Shown: one piece after another, positions 14,501 through 28,035 of the stretch
Layout of the letters: every line of letters begins with the position of its first letter
Position numbering within the stretch: the stretch's first letter is position 1
NCBI GenBank assembly: GCA_023897205.1
Contig: JAHWDD010000013.1
Coordinates: forward strand, 310,001-374,000
Direction of reading: 5' to 3'
Source of the DNA: Exophiala sp. HKRS030
Lineage: Eukaryota; Ascomycota; Eurotiomycetes; Chaetothyriales; Herpotrichiellaceae
Length of the DNA: 64,000 bases
Notes under the pieces: model-generated
The model's input: only the letters and a program-made list of their open reading frames with translations
What the model was told of the DNA's origin: nothing
Databases searched by the model: none
Program-made: the position numbers and the translations under genes

Positions 14501-17500
14501 TTCTTTTTATCTCTTACTATAACACTAGAATATAGTTATATAGTGTCATTACTACTAGTAATACCTCTATATATTCTCGTTACTTTTCTTTTATTTATTC
14601 ATAACTAGGTTTCTAACTAAGTTAGTAACTATTACTAATTCTATATATACTTAATACCCTTAATAGCTAGTGACGCTATTATTTTTATGACCACTCATAA
14701 TTTTAGAGTATAATACGCTAGACTCTTCTTAATAACTCTTATTTAGCTTAAGACTGCCACATTATATATGTGAATTAGTAGCTCCGTTCTATGTTTACCT
14801 ATAAAGCGCTTCGTGACTATAGCTTTTATTAATGCCTTTAGTAACGCGGCTAGTATCTAGACCCTATATATATACTATAGTAGCTAGAGGGAAAACTATC
14901 CCGTGATAATAAGAGTCATTATTAAATATACATTATTAGCTAGTGTCTACGCTACCATTCTTTAGTTTATACTTATAAGGGAGAATAAGGAGTTCGCTAG
15001 ATTAGGTAAAAAGACTATATAGTTAACTATAACATAAAGGAAAAGACTTAAAAAGACTGCCTAGAATATAGGGATAAACACTAAAACCACTAGAGTAATG
15101 TAGAAGGACTTTAGGTATATACTCTAACTTAGTATCTAGGTTTTAATCTAGGGAGAGCTAGTTATGTTCGCATTAAAGGATAATAAAGAGGAGATTTTAT
15201 TTCCTTAACGCTTAAAATAGACTTAGGAAGTTTTCTCCTAGATACTTTACTACATTACACTCTAAAGCTACTTCCTAACATTATAAATAGTAATAAAGTT
15301 AGTGTTAAATATAGATAGCCCCTAATGTCACTATTTATTTATAATAAGATAATGTCTTTTTTATATAATGTGAATAATAGCTAGTATTATGTGTAAAACT
15401 AAAGGTCACTATATTTATACGGAGTCTTATTTAACTACGAAGCTATTCCCTAAAGTAACTAATTATAACTATATTTAAATATTCTCTATAGTTATTAAAG
15501 TGAATATAGAGAAGCGCGAAATAGAGTGCATAATAATTTTAAGCATTAAACCCTTTTTTAATCTTTATTAACTAAAGTATTTAGTTAAATATATTTAGGG
15601 TTAAACACTAAAGCCTCTTTATTACTTTAGACATAAACTTATTATAATTTCGCGAAGATAATTTTACTTTAGACTACTAAGCACTACTCTTATAAGTCTA
15701 GTAAAAACTAAGAGAATAAAAGAATAGTAGTGTAGTGATTCTTATTATATATCTAGCTACGGATAAAAACTACTTATTAGGGCTAAAACGTACATAATTT
15801 TATGTGTAATGTAATTCTCCCTAATAATAGATAATGTCTATACGTGAGAGATTTACTTAATTATATAGATAAGGTAGCTTCTATATACCTTATTATTAAG
15901 TTCCTAACTTAGTTTAGAAGTATTTAGGACTTCGAATTTACCATTCTTAGATTAATAATTATTGATATAGAGCTTATAAACGCACTACTTTAGCGCCTAA
16001 GTGTGATATTTATAGATAAGAAAATTAGGGATAATAGCCTTAATCTGTAGTGCTACTACTATTAATACTAGTCCGCTATAGACATAAATCTGGACCGTTA
16101 TATTATATAGATTTACTATATTATAGACCTTTTTATATTTAGTAATGTCACTAATAAGATAGATATTAAGCTAGATAATGCCTAATGCCTAGTTCTTTAA
16201 GAGATCATAAAAGTCTTATCTTATATAAGAATACTTATCTATTATAATAGGAATCCTTATATACTTAGAGACCTTTTTTAGAGACTTTATGTTAAGGGGA
16301 TTTATTAGCTTCTCATAGTAGAAGATATTATATAGCTTAATGGCTTTAGCAAACTATATAGCGAAGTTTATACTAAGTAAAGAATGAATTTCGCAGATAA
16401 TACTAATATTAGGCCTAATAGCCTTATAAATAGCATAGATTTAAGTGATATCTATCTTAACTTTGTGGTTATATAGTAGGTTAAAACAGTACTATTTAAG
16501 ACTAGCTTAGTACTCTCTATAGCTATCCGCTTTAACTTAGAGAGAGTTAATCTTAAGGGAGTTATAGCCCTTAGCTAAAGCTACCTTAGCCACGGCTGCA
16601 TAATGCTTAGGGTTTATGCCCATGAAGTACTTATTACCCTAGCTAAATTGAATTTAACTCGCGTAAGTGCGCAAGTTATTATTAGTCTTACTGCCTAGTA
16701 GCTACTAAATAGAGACGTTAAGCTTCTTTCTGTGAATATTCTATAGAGTAATATTATAAGCGCTAATGCTACTATAGATAATAAAATTACCTTCTATACC
16801 CTAGTATATACAGTAAAATAGCTTTTCTTAGCAGTCTTTAACATTTATAGAGTCACTATCTATAATAAAGAGCGCAAAGTCACGTAGAATACTCACTATA
16901 CCTTTAGCTACTAAGCCATAAGTAAGGCTAATCTCTCTAAGTCCTATAATACCCTTATTAGTGTGCACCCTTAGTAACACTAAATTAAACTATAGGCCCT
17001 AAGGATTATTCTTAGTAACATAACAATTAAAGATTTTAACTCTAGTGACCTTTATAATATTATCTTAGTTAAGTAAATAGACGGGCAAATAAATAAGAAA
17101 TTAAAAGGATTAACTTAAGTGCTTTCTATGCCTAGAATAATAATGATAATAGTGATAAGGTCTACCTTATAAGTTTTAACACTATGAATTTATATAAGAT
17201 ATTATATATTTTAATTATTACTCTTTTATAAGTGATAGGTATTATATTATCACGAAGCGAGCTAATTAAGTGGGGTACTTAAACTAGAAGCTAGGGCATA
17301 TCTAAATAATTATTCTATAATCTATATATTCTCACTACTATAGTACTTATTATAAGTTTAGTATCTTTATAGCGTAGTATAGATTTAGACACCACTCTAT
17401 GCATAGGTCAGAAGTAACTAAAGAGACATAGGGAAGTGTAACTATATACACTAGCGTAAATATCTAGTTAGTAGAAAGTATTATTAGGCACTTTATAAGT

Positions 17501-20500
17501 ATAGAGTAAACCCCTTATAAATTAAGGTCTTTCCCATTAATTCTCTAAAATCCCTATATTAGTCTCTTTTTCTCTTCTTTTTAACCCAGAATAGCCCTTT
17601 TATAGAGTTAAGTTAATAATCTATTAAAGAATACTAACCTTATATTAGTTAGCGTAATTATTATAGTACCCTAGTTAGCCCTTTTTATTATCTTAGTAGC
17701 CTCTAATTTACGCTTATTATAGTATTTTTATTTGTAATCCCTTAGCTATTAGTGATAACACTTTTACTATAGCTAAGTAAGGTATAGCTACCTTCCTTCC
17801 TTCCTAGTTCCTAGGCCGTCATTTCGAATAGCTAAATATTAGCTAAATAAAAGGCCGCTAAATTCTCACTTCTAAATATCTAGTTAAAATCGCTCTTAGT
17901 TATTACTGCGATAGAATTACCTCAGTATATAGTATATATCACTAGTTATACTACCTTCTTCTCTTAAGTTACCCTTTTTATATACTAATAGCGTGTATAA
18001 AGGTCTTAATACTATGAACTTTACTACTATAATCGCAGTGAAAACTAGGTCCTAGTAATAATCATAATTAAAATTATCCCTAATGCTATTAATACTAGAA
18101 TAGTATATAGAATATAATGGTAAATTACTCCTTTAAAAAGGCTTATAATATAGCTAATATAAGTAGATACACTAGTGTTAGTATCATTAATAGTACCTAA
18201 ACTAAAAGTAAAAATAAAAATTAGTTCTATATCACGAAAATAAACAGTAACTATCTCCCTATAACTTAACCCCTTATTACACGATATACCTTAATTATTA
18301 GGCGGCGAGATAGTAATATAACTAAAAGTCTCCCTAGTAGATATCTCTATTTATTTAACTAGGTTCTAAACGTAACTAAGTCCTAGCTCGCGCTGCGTAT
18401 CCCTATAATGAATCTATTACTAGCTACTAAAGAGTAATCGCGGTTAAAAGCGGGGGAGTACTAAGTGAGATAAACCCTTACCATATATAATATAGCCTAA
18501 AAGATGCGTAAGCTCACTTTTCTCTTCTCACAGCGCTAGTAAACCGGACATAGTGAAGAAGCTCTTATTAAGAATTGCTAAAAGCACTATTAGTAAAGAG
18601 ATAATTATAGTAATACTAAAATCCGCGCTATTTAGTTCTACAGTATTAACTATATACGTCACGACAGCGCTAGCTCACCCTAAGGCCTTTCATTATACAT
18701 TAATACACTCTAGACTACCTAGTATTACTAGCTAGTAAGTTTATAACTAGCCTTAAGAAGCTTTTCTTCCGCTATCTAACTAGGTAGTTACTAAGTTAAA
18801 ACTGTATTACTTACTAATCTCGCTAATGGACGCCTTAGTGACCGCCATTATAACCTATATAAGCTATCCTTATAAAGGTAGTAGAACTCATAGTAGGCCT
18901 CATTTTCACTATAGACTTATTTAGGGCGAAAGTATTAATCTAATTAACGCGCGAGTAAGTAAATATTTTAGTTCGTAATGCTAAATACTTATAGATCTTA
19001 TAATACCTAACCACCATAGCGTCCCGAAAGACTAATTAAACCGACTAAAAAGTGTTAGCTAGTTAATCGCTAGGTAATATTTTAAAGCTATAGTTTACTA
19101 CCTATAATGCTCTCATAGTGAGACTAATAGATCACTCTAATATGAAACTCTATTTCTATTAGTACGCTGCATCCAAAAGTAAAAACATGGTTAGAATGAT
19201 CTAACCATTATGGTGAATCTTAGCCTAGCCCTATTTAAGCTTCTTTTAATGACTAAGCTAACCGCGGGTAATGATGTATAGGTTCTTTATAGTTTGTAAC
19301 CCCTTTATTAGATTGCTTAACCTAAGTTTATATATACTTAACTTTATATATTTAACGTTCTTCACTCTCTTTTCCATTATATATACTCTTAGCTATGCTA
19401 TTTTAGGGCGCCCACACGATCACTTTCTCTATCCTAGTTTATTAGCTTTCGCTAAAGAAACCATAAAATAGTCTATTACTACCGTAATTAGGTCACTTAA
19501 AGTAGTTTAAGTTATTATCCTAATGCAATATTAGGCTTCACTCTACGAGAAGCAGAGAAATAATTCTTCTTAGTTATAACTAAGTCATATAAGAATTTCA
19601 TAATAAGAAGAGATAACTTATATACTAACACCCAGACTTAAATAGGCTATATAGTTAGCTAAAGAGATTAAAATAGATAAACTAGATTACATTACTAAAG
19701 AGATTAAATCTTTATATCATAATAAGATAGAGAAGTAAATAAAGCGCTATCTTCGTAACTTTAAAAGAATATAATTCTATACTTTTATCACTAAGAAAAG
19801 TGTTAGCATAATCACTAAACAAAATTTATATGTCTTCTAGAGGTAAATATTACGGTGTGTAGATAACTAGTGATAATAATTAATAGTAACTATTTATAAC
19901 TAACTTATATTTAGTGTTATAGAGATAAGATAACTTTTAGTGCGTAACTCTTATCACGCTCTCCCTAATTATCTCTCGCTAATATAGTTAATATCTATAG
20001 ATTAATCTACTAAAGTAAGGAAAACGTGCAGAAGATTACCTAGCTTTTATTATGAAATAGTATTTATATGCTCTCTCCTAATTAAAAGAGTTATAGTTCT
20101 CTTATTACACTTTAGATAATCTACTATTAGTGAATTATCTCCTAGTAATAGCCTTTTATATAAACTATAGTATTCTAGTCATTAACGCTTAGGCATTAAA
20201 AGGTCTTTTAGTTACTAAGGAGTTTAAAAGAGATAATAAAATTATAGATATATCATAATAAACACTTAAAGCCGCTAATGTATTACTAAGATACGTCTTT
20301 TTAGAATGGGTTTTCCTTAATTATTTAGCTAGTCTACATAATAATTAATTCCTTATAGTTTATTACTTAGTTATTAAGATCCTATAAATAAAGTTTCTCT
20401 TCTTATTCTAGAGCTAGCTAGTATAGTAGCCTTACTAATATAAACTCACTTCTAGGCTAGAAATGGCGGAGAACTTACTCTCACTAATGTCTAATCTATA

Positions 20501-22023
20501 GTCTTTAAGATTCACGTCATTCTTAAGTATATAGAGACTATTAGTTCTAATCTACCTTTAATCTTAGTAATTTATCTATACACTAGTTTATTAAAATTCA
20601 TGGCGAAACGACTAGATATAACGCACTTTATACCCCCTAATAAAGGTAGTATAGATAGTATCTTCTAGGCGTGAGAAGGTGAGTAAAAACCGACCGAATT
20701 TAGCGCTTATAACTATATAAGTTAGGCTAACTTAGGCCTCTTTATATCTAAATAGCCTCTATTTTTTCATAGTAACCTAAAGAGAACTCACCCTTTTAAT
20801 TATAATAGCTATTCTATAATGTTTTAAATGGAGAGAGTTTAGATAAGGAGAGGCTTAGTCTAAGGCTAGTAATTCTTATAGTTTCTAGATATATAGATAT
20901 TCTAAACCTATCTATTCTATCTATATCTCACTATTAGCCGCATTAAAAGGTGTATATTAGACTTTATACGCTCTCTCTATAATTAGATTAGACTTTCACA
21001 CTCACTATCTAAGCTCTATGAGATAATTTCTCTTGCAGATTAATCTAGCCTAATTAGAGCGCTTTCTAAGAAAGCATTAGGCTAAAGTCTATATATATAA
21101 TCTTACTAGTCACTATTTTGCGACGAGAGATATCTAAGCCCCGGTAATCTTACCAAATTCCTTTAAATAGCTCTTAATAACAATTTAAGCCTTATCTAAG
21201 TGTGCCTTAAGAAGTTATGTGGCCTAGCTAAAGTAGGGAGACCTATCTAAAGAGATTTAAAAAGAATTACTACTTATAAAGTATTAACTTCTTATCATTA
21301 TAGCTTAGGTTAGTAAAGTACTCTATAATGGTATCTAATTCTCATAGAATAATCTGGGTTTTTAGATACTTAATAGTTAGTAGAGAGACTTTAAAGATAG
21401 TTATTATATACGGTCATTACTAAAAGGTAGCGAAACTAAACCTTTAGGAGTTATATAGACTAGTAGCTCTTTAGTAATTATAGCCATATTCTATAGATAT
21501 AGGCTAATAGCGTTTAATCATAAAATAATAAGCTATACGTATACTTTCTTATACTAAATAGCGACTAAAAATGTAAAAAGCTAGTATTTAATAGTTCTAA
21601 TATAACTTAATAAGATAGGAATCCTAATATAGACACTCTATTTTTTAAACCCTTCTAGCTTAACGTTTAACCTAGCTCACGTGAGAGAAAAGCGGCTAGG
21701 CTTACTTACGTAAGGGCACAGAATTGAATAATATAATAGGTAATTAGCGAATAGAGTAGTGCTATAGTGATTTAATTTATTAGCTATCTTAAGAAAAGCA
21801 AAGTAAAGTATATTTATTAAGAGGCTTTTCTATATAAGAGTTTATATTTAGTAGTTAATACTTTATTCTTAACTATACTATATTAATATAGATATTTAAT
21901 AAATTAGTTTAAAGATTATAAGGAATAAGCTAATAAATTAGATTAGTTAAAAAGAGATAAGAGCCTAAGACCCTAATATCTCTTTACTAAACTTTGAATT
22001 AAAAAAGGGTCTACTTACGCGAT

Positions 22024-22054
22024 ATTTTGCGGCGACATTTTGCGGCGACATTTT
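22024..22054. repeat. GC-richer 13-bp tandem repeat, 2.4 copies
   Basis: The unit ATTTTGCGGCGAC occurs at 22,024-22,036 and 22,037-22,049, then a partial third unit. It is a small island of GC-rich sequence (to about 22,090, with CCCGCG and GGGCGCC) in the AT-rich block. It keeps intact CpA and TpG steps, unlike its surroundings. Confidence 0.85.
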
Positions 22055-25000
22055 ATAGGCACTAAAGGAAATCCCGCGAAAAGGGCGCCACTAAAACTAT
22101 ACTAGAATTTAGATATGTTTAATTATTATATAGTTCTTAGGTAGTAAACTAAACCTTTAGCCTAACTTAAATAAACTTAAAGATCTTTTCTATTTAGAGT
22201 ATTATTAAAGATTACTTTAGTACTAACTAGTATTATCCTCGCTAGTTAGGACTTTATAAACTATAAGGCTTACTATGGGAGAAAGGAATACCTTTTTAGT
22301 TAAGTGTAGATTTTATATATTATAGGGCTTATAACACTATTAAAAATATTTAATAAAGCTTATTTTCCGCTAACTAAGATTAAAGCTTTATTACCTTAGG
22401 TAAAGATAGTAATTAAATTATAATTAGCTAAGAATAGTTAGTACCTTAGTGTAACTAAAGGACATATTAATAATTACACTAATAGCTACCTAAATAGTGT
22501 TAATAGAGCTGCGACTATATATAGCCTATTAAAAAGAGACGTCTATAATATACTGTATAGAGATATCTAGGGACCTTAATTAAAGTAGTTAAGTGATCTA
22601 TAAATCCCTTAGAACCTAGGTAGTATATAAGTTAGAATATTACTTAGCGATTTATTTACTCTCTTTCCCTTCCCTAATAAAGTACTAACCTAAGCAGGAT
22701 TAACCTTTACCTAGTAGAGAATAATATATTACATAGTGAGATTAAAGACTATATTTATATATAGGTACATTATTTAGATAATAGCTAGTCTCTCCCTAAG
22801 CGGTCCTAGTTTTTAATTAATACTACTAACTTATTAGCTTTAAGTCTAAGGGATATAATATCTTATCTACAGTATAGGTTCATAAGGGTCCCTTTAATTA
22901 CGCCGTGCCGCCGCTCAGTTTCTAAAGAAAGACTTTAACTCCTAAAGTGCTATTACCTATGATAATATCTTTATTATGCTAGGCTTAACTAGTGCAGTAG
23001 ACATTATAGTGTAGTTAGTGTATAATAAGGGGAATAGCGTTATTATCTTATAGCCACTCTATAACGAGTTTAAGATTGATATTTAGTATTAAATAGATAC
23101 TGTTATCATTAAGATAGCTTTTCACGACTTAGAAGGTTACTCCTTAATTAACGATATATTTAACATAGTAATAAACTAAAAAGCACTCTTAAGAGCTTTA
23201 TGAAAGGTATAGAATAATGGAATTAAGGTATAAGCAGTCTTAATTACTAAGTATAGTTAAGTATGTCTCCTACACACTAATTCCCCTTACTAATAATAAC
23301 ACGCTAGTTCACATAACTCACTCAGTAAATACTACATAAGTAAACCCTTAATTCTATCTTTCCTTAAGTCCGCTACGCACTAACTAAATTACTAACACTA
23401 ATATCACTCTAGCTAGTAGAGACCCTTATAGGAATTATAAACTTTTGCGGGCGTAATGGCTTACACTTTATCTTAGACAAGATATATACGCGCTTAACAT
23501 TTCGTAATGCTAATTTACCGGATACACTACTCTTTATTTTTACCCTTACCCTAAATATATTTAGTGTAATTCTGCCCTAACTTTATTATGTTCTCTATAG
23601 AGCTAGTAAGGACTTCTACGTAAATAGCCTTAGGCTAAGGTTTCTATATACTAAGAATAAGGGGATTATAGGGTCAATTTTAAGTAATAAATACGTCTAT
23701 TAATCTTAGCTCATTACTATTAATCTTTACTACCTTACTAATAGGCCCTCTAATAAGCCCTTTCTTATGAAGTCCTTATGTTCTCTAGAACGTTTAGGTC
23801 TTTATATTAAAAAATAACAAATAGAGATACCAGTTTTTTAATAAGAATAAAACATTAATAGTAAAGTATTACTATTATATAACGAATTTTCTTAGAGAGC
23901 GGGGCATTAAATACTATAAGATATTAGTATTCCTTATTCTTTATTATTTAAGGGGGGCACTAATAAACCTAAATAAGTTACGCTAGTGTTTTCCTTTAGA
24001 TTAATTTATTACTATATTTCTCATAAAATACTAATTCTATAGACTCTAAAGTTACTATTAATAGCACTCTAAATGTCTTATCTAAAGACTTTAAGGTTTA
24101 CCTTAGATATAAGGCTAAAATCGTTAATACGTATACTAGTAACGAAGTAATAATTATACTAAGGTTATTCTATCGCGCTAAGGACCATAGGTAATTTCGC
24201 GTAATATTCACTATATTAAAAGCGTGCTTAAAGGAAGAACTTAACTAAATATAGAAATCTCTTTACGAAGTGTAGAATACCTAATAAATAAGAAGTGAGT
24301 AGGTCTTATGGCTTTATAAAGATAGATAATGTCTTAAATAAACTAAGTAAGATCACTATATATATAAATAACCTTATAAGGTAGGTAAGAAGCATATTTT
24401 AATTATATTAATTTACTTAACGAAAAACTATGAATATTTCTCTCCTTAATTATCTAATGAGAATATAGCTTTTAGTTCTAAATATACTAAGAGAGCTATA
24501 AATTACTCCCATAAGTAAGAGTCCTTTAGGAGGGCACTAAGCGCTTTTCTTCACGTTAGTTTTAGAGATTTACCCTTAAGACTTTAGACAATCTTAATTT
24601 ATTAAGACTGGATATATCCTTATGTCCTACAGTAGAACCTAATATTTTATAGTCTTTAAACTTTTTAAGTACTGTGTTAAATAATGGTGTGAAGAAGACT
24701 AGCTAATAAGAAAGCTTATAAGCGTTAAATACACTAGGTAAACATGCTAGTTCTTTAGTATATATTTTGATTGGGTAGCTTACACTAGTGCGATAATAAG
24801 TTAACACTAATATCTACTAATTTTCCTAATACCTATTAATATTTCTCCCTTATTCTTACTCTTACTAAAACCCTTTATTCTCTGGGTTTCTCTCTATACT
24901 CTTATATAATATTAGAATATATATAGAGTAAATAACTCTCTACATATTTACATAATTAATAACTAGGCCGTATAAAGATATAGTAAGAAGGGTTTATATA

Positions 25001-27698
25001 ACTTAATTATGCATATAAGTCTATAAGCTATATAGTTTCTATAGTATAACTACTTACCTCTTAGTGACTAAGGTTTTAGTGAAACTTACTCTTATAAACT
25101 CTATGTACTTAATAAGAGCTAATTAACAATATAATCTCTTAATATATTTATAGCGTTAATAGTAGAGAATATTTATTTAAGTCTTATTAAAAGTCTAACT
25201 TATACCTCTAAAAGTTAGTGTAAGCTAAAAAGTTAAAACTTAAAAGGTTAATTTGGTATTAATTATTATGTTATAAAATATTCTAGCTAAAGTTATTTAG
25301 GTTTTAGAAATTAGTAATAAAACTACTTAAGAAGAGTATAACTCTTAGTAAACTCTAAATAGTACTTATGGCTTAATGAAGTAAAGTATAATTAAGATCC
25401 CTAGGTTAAAGTAATTCACTAAGTTAAATTTTCGAGGTAAAGATAGAAAGGTCCTATAATATTTTAGGGACGTTTAGTGTTTAGGTATCTAGTTACTAAA
25501 AAGAGAGATATAGCATTAAGAAGTATATAACCTTAGCGGCTAAAAGGCCGTAATGCGTAACCTATAAATAGATTAGTTACGTATAAAGCGATAAGAAGAA
25601 TCTTTTTTAACCTTTTAAAGAAAACTTATGCCTATGTTCGCTAGCTTTTCTCTAAGAATTATGGCTTTAATAACTAGAGATAATATTTCTTTTAAGATAT
25701 AAAGGGTTTTTAACTCTTTATTATCTAAGTTAATATTACCCTAGGTAACATTATCACTCTTTAGAAGGAATAGAATTTATAGATAAGTTAAATAAATATT
25801 AAGTAGGAGGTTACACTTAAATAGAATATAATCTTAAAGTATATAGAGACTACTCTAAAGTTTTAAATGGGTTAATAATAAGCCTTATAAAGTCTTTACT
25901 CTTAAGTAAACTACCCTAAATATATATTAGTACTTATACGTTCTAAAGTATATAACTATCTTAATATACGTAAATTTTTACTTGCGTCGTTTTAGTAATG
26001 CATTATTTCCATGAAAAACCTTAAGGATCTCTTCTTTTAACGAAGTATAGTAAGCTATCTAGTGTAGACTTATCACCTTATTAGCTTAATCCCCTAGACC
26101 GAAAAAAGCTAGAGTTATATTAGCTATAGGTTTTCCTAGATCGCTAAGTACACTATCCAAATTTCTGCTATAATAAGAGAGCTAAAAGTAGTAAAACTTT
26201 CGGCTTAGCCTTAGTGAATGTCCTAGAAACATAGCTACATTCTTATTATTAAAGTATATTTACGTAAAGATTAACCGCCGCATTGCGATTAGAAAGTTTA
26301 AGATTATAGAATTATCCTTAATTCGCTCGTTAAATCCTAAGAATAATAATATACTAATTATATTACCTAAATAGCGCCACATAATATAACCTAAATAATG
26401 TTTAGAGGGTATAACATTATATATAATAGAGAGAATACTTAGCTCACTTTAATTACTATCTATATTTAAGTAAAGAATGAAATTCTTATACTAATATATA
26501 AGTTAGAATTTATTTAGTAAATTAAGAGAAAGGGTAAACTTTAGATATTAGTCTAAAAGGTTTATAAGGGTTCGCTAAAAAACTCGCAGCTCTTAATAAT
26601 AAGTATATAGGGGCAAGAAAAAGAGAATATCTATAGTGACTTAGTCTCTAATGATTAGAGTAAGAGCTATACTCTCTTACCTTATATTAATATTATTAAG
26701 TCTAGAGTAAAGGTCTTTTATTAAAGTTATAGACATAATGCTAAGCGGTCTACCAGAATTCTTAGAAATCCTTTATAAGATAGTAATTAGATCTTCGCCT
26801 ATAAAGAGCTTATTCACTAATAATTATTATAATGTCTTTATATAGCTCTTCATAAATAAGGTACTAAGAGCTAAACTCACTCTCTTCTCTAGCTAAAAAG
26901 TTACTAGATTCCTATATTATTAACTATTAATCACGTTAAATAATTTCTTTAAGGCCTTAATTTATTTATTAGGGTGCCTATTACTTAGATATACTAAACT
27001 AAGTATTATAAATATTAAATCTATTAGAGATAAGTCTTACGTATTAATCTAAAGATAGTTAAAGATAATTATGTGACTAGAATATTTAAGATAACTAATA
27101 TTTAGATAGTGATATTTAATAGACCCTTATTTAGGAAGGGCTAAGGAGGGGTATAATTAGCCCTTTATCACTATATTATCTAAAGTAAAGAGAGATTTAA
27201 GGTAATATAAGCATTAATAACTAATGAAAATCTAGTGTTACTATATATACTATATTTAACTATTTATTCTGCAACGAAGCTTCTTAAAAGGTCTTTCATA
27301 GTAAATATATACTTAGAGCTATTCTAACTATACGCATCATTCGCAAATTAAATAGATATAGTTATAGGCTAGTTTTATTTATCTATATAGCTCGTAAGTA
27401 AGGAGACATATAGGCTTACCCATTAATTAGGGCAGTTTCAATTGCGACCAAGCAATATTAGGCAGAATGATTAGAGATTACTCCGGCTAAGTTAAAGTTA
27501 ATAATACCCTACCCTATTAATCACTAAAAGCTAAACTAGAGTGAAATATACTGCCGAATTAGTACTGTTTAAGGGAAGTGTCTAGTATGAATAGAAAAGT
27601 AACTTTATTAGCGAGGAATTTAGTTATCACGGGGGATTTATAGACTTTATACTAGGTTATTATTAATCTCTACGCTTAGCTTATAATACTAATACTCT

Positions 27699-28035
27699 TA
27701 AATAAAGGGTCTTAGTACTCTATAGAGTATCTCGCTAATATCTATCTTTATAAGTTAAGACTTAGTACTTATCTTAAAACGCTCTTTCTTTATTTTACCT
27801 AGAGAAGCGCTTATTATTAAGGTATCTTCTAGGGCCTTAGTTTAAACCTATTAATGTCCTCTTATAGGAGTTAATATAGTAATAAGAAAGACCTTACTTA
27901 GAGAAAGATTTACGCTCCCTTTTACTATATAAATAGATAGAAACTCTTCTCCTAGTGAGTGAGAACAGACTTATTAATATATTATATTAAACCCCTAACT
28001 ATTAATTAGCCTAGTTTTCTAGCCTTCTTATAAAT
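27699..28035 (+). repeat. LTR-like repeat family C, copy 2 (most diverged)
   Basis: Carries the same ordered landmarks as the copies at 8,252-8,596 and 36,279-36,629 (ATCTTTATAAGTTAAGAC, TTTACGCTCCC, TTTTACTATATAA, TAATATATTATATTAAACCCC). The middle differs and the 3' end is poorly conserved, so the end coordinate is approximate. It lies about 8.6 kb (plus the gap) upstream of copy 3. Confidence 0.55.

Noticed and set aside
18553..18735. 60-codon open frame in the AT-rich block
   Set aside because: Isolated, low-complexity translation in heavily mutated repeat DNA, with no domain and no promoter context.
19271..19471. 66-codon hydrophobic open frame in the AT-rich block
   Set aside because: The hydrophobicity is what AT-rich codons (Phe, Leu, Ile, Tyr) give by chance; nothing else supports a gene.
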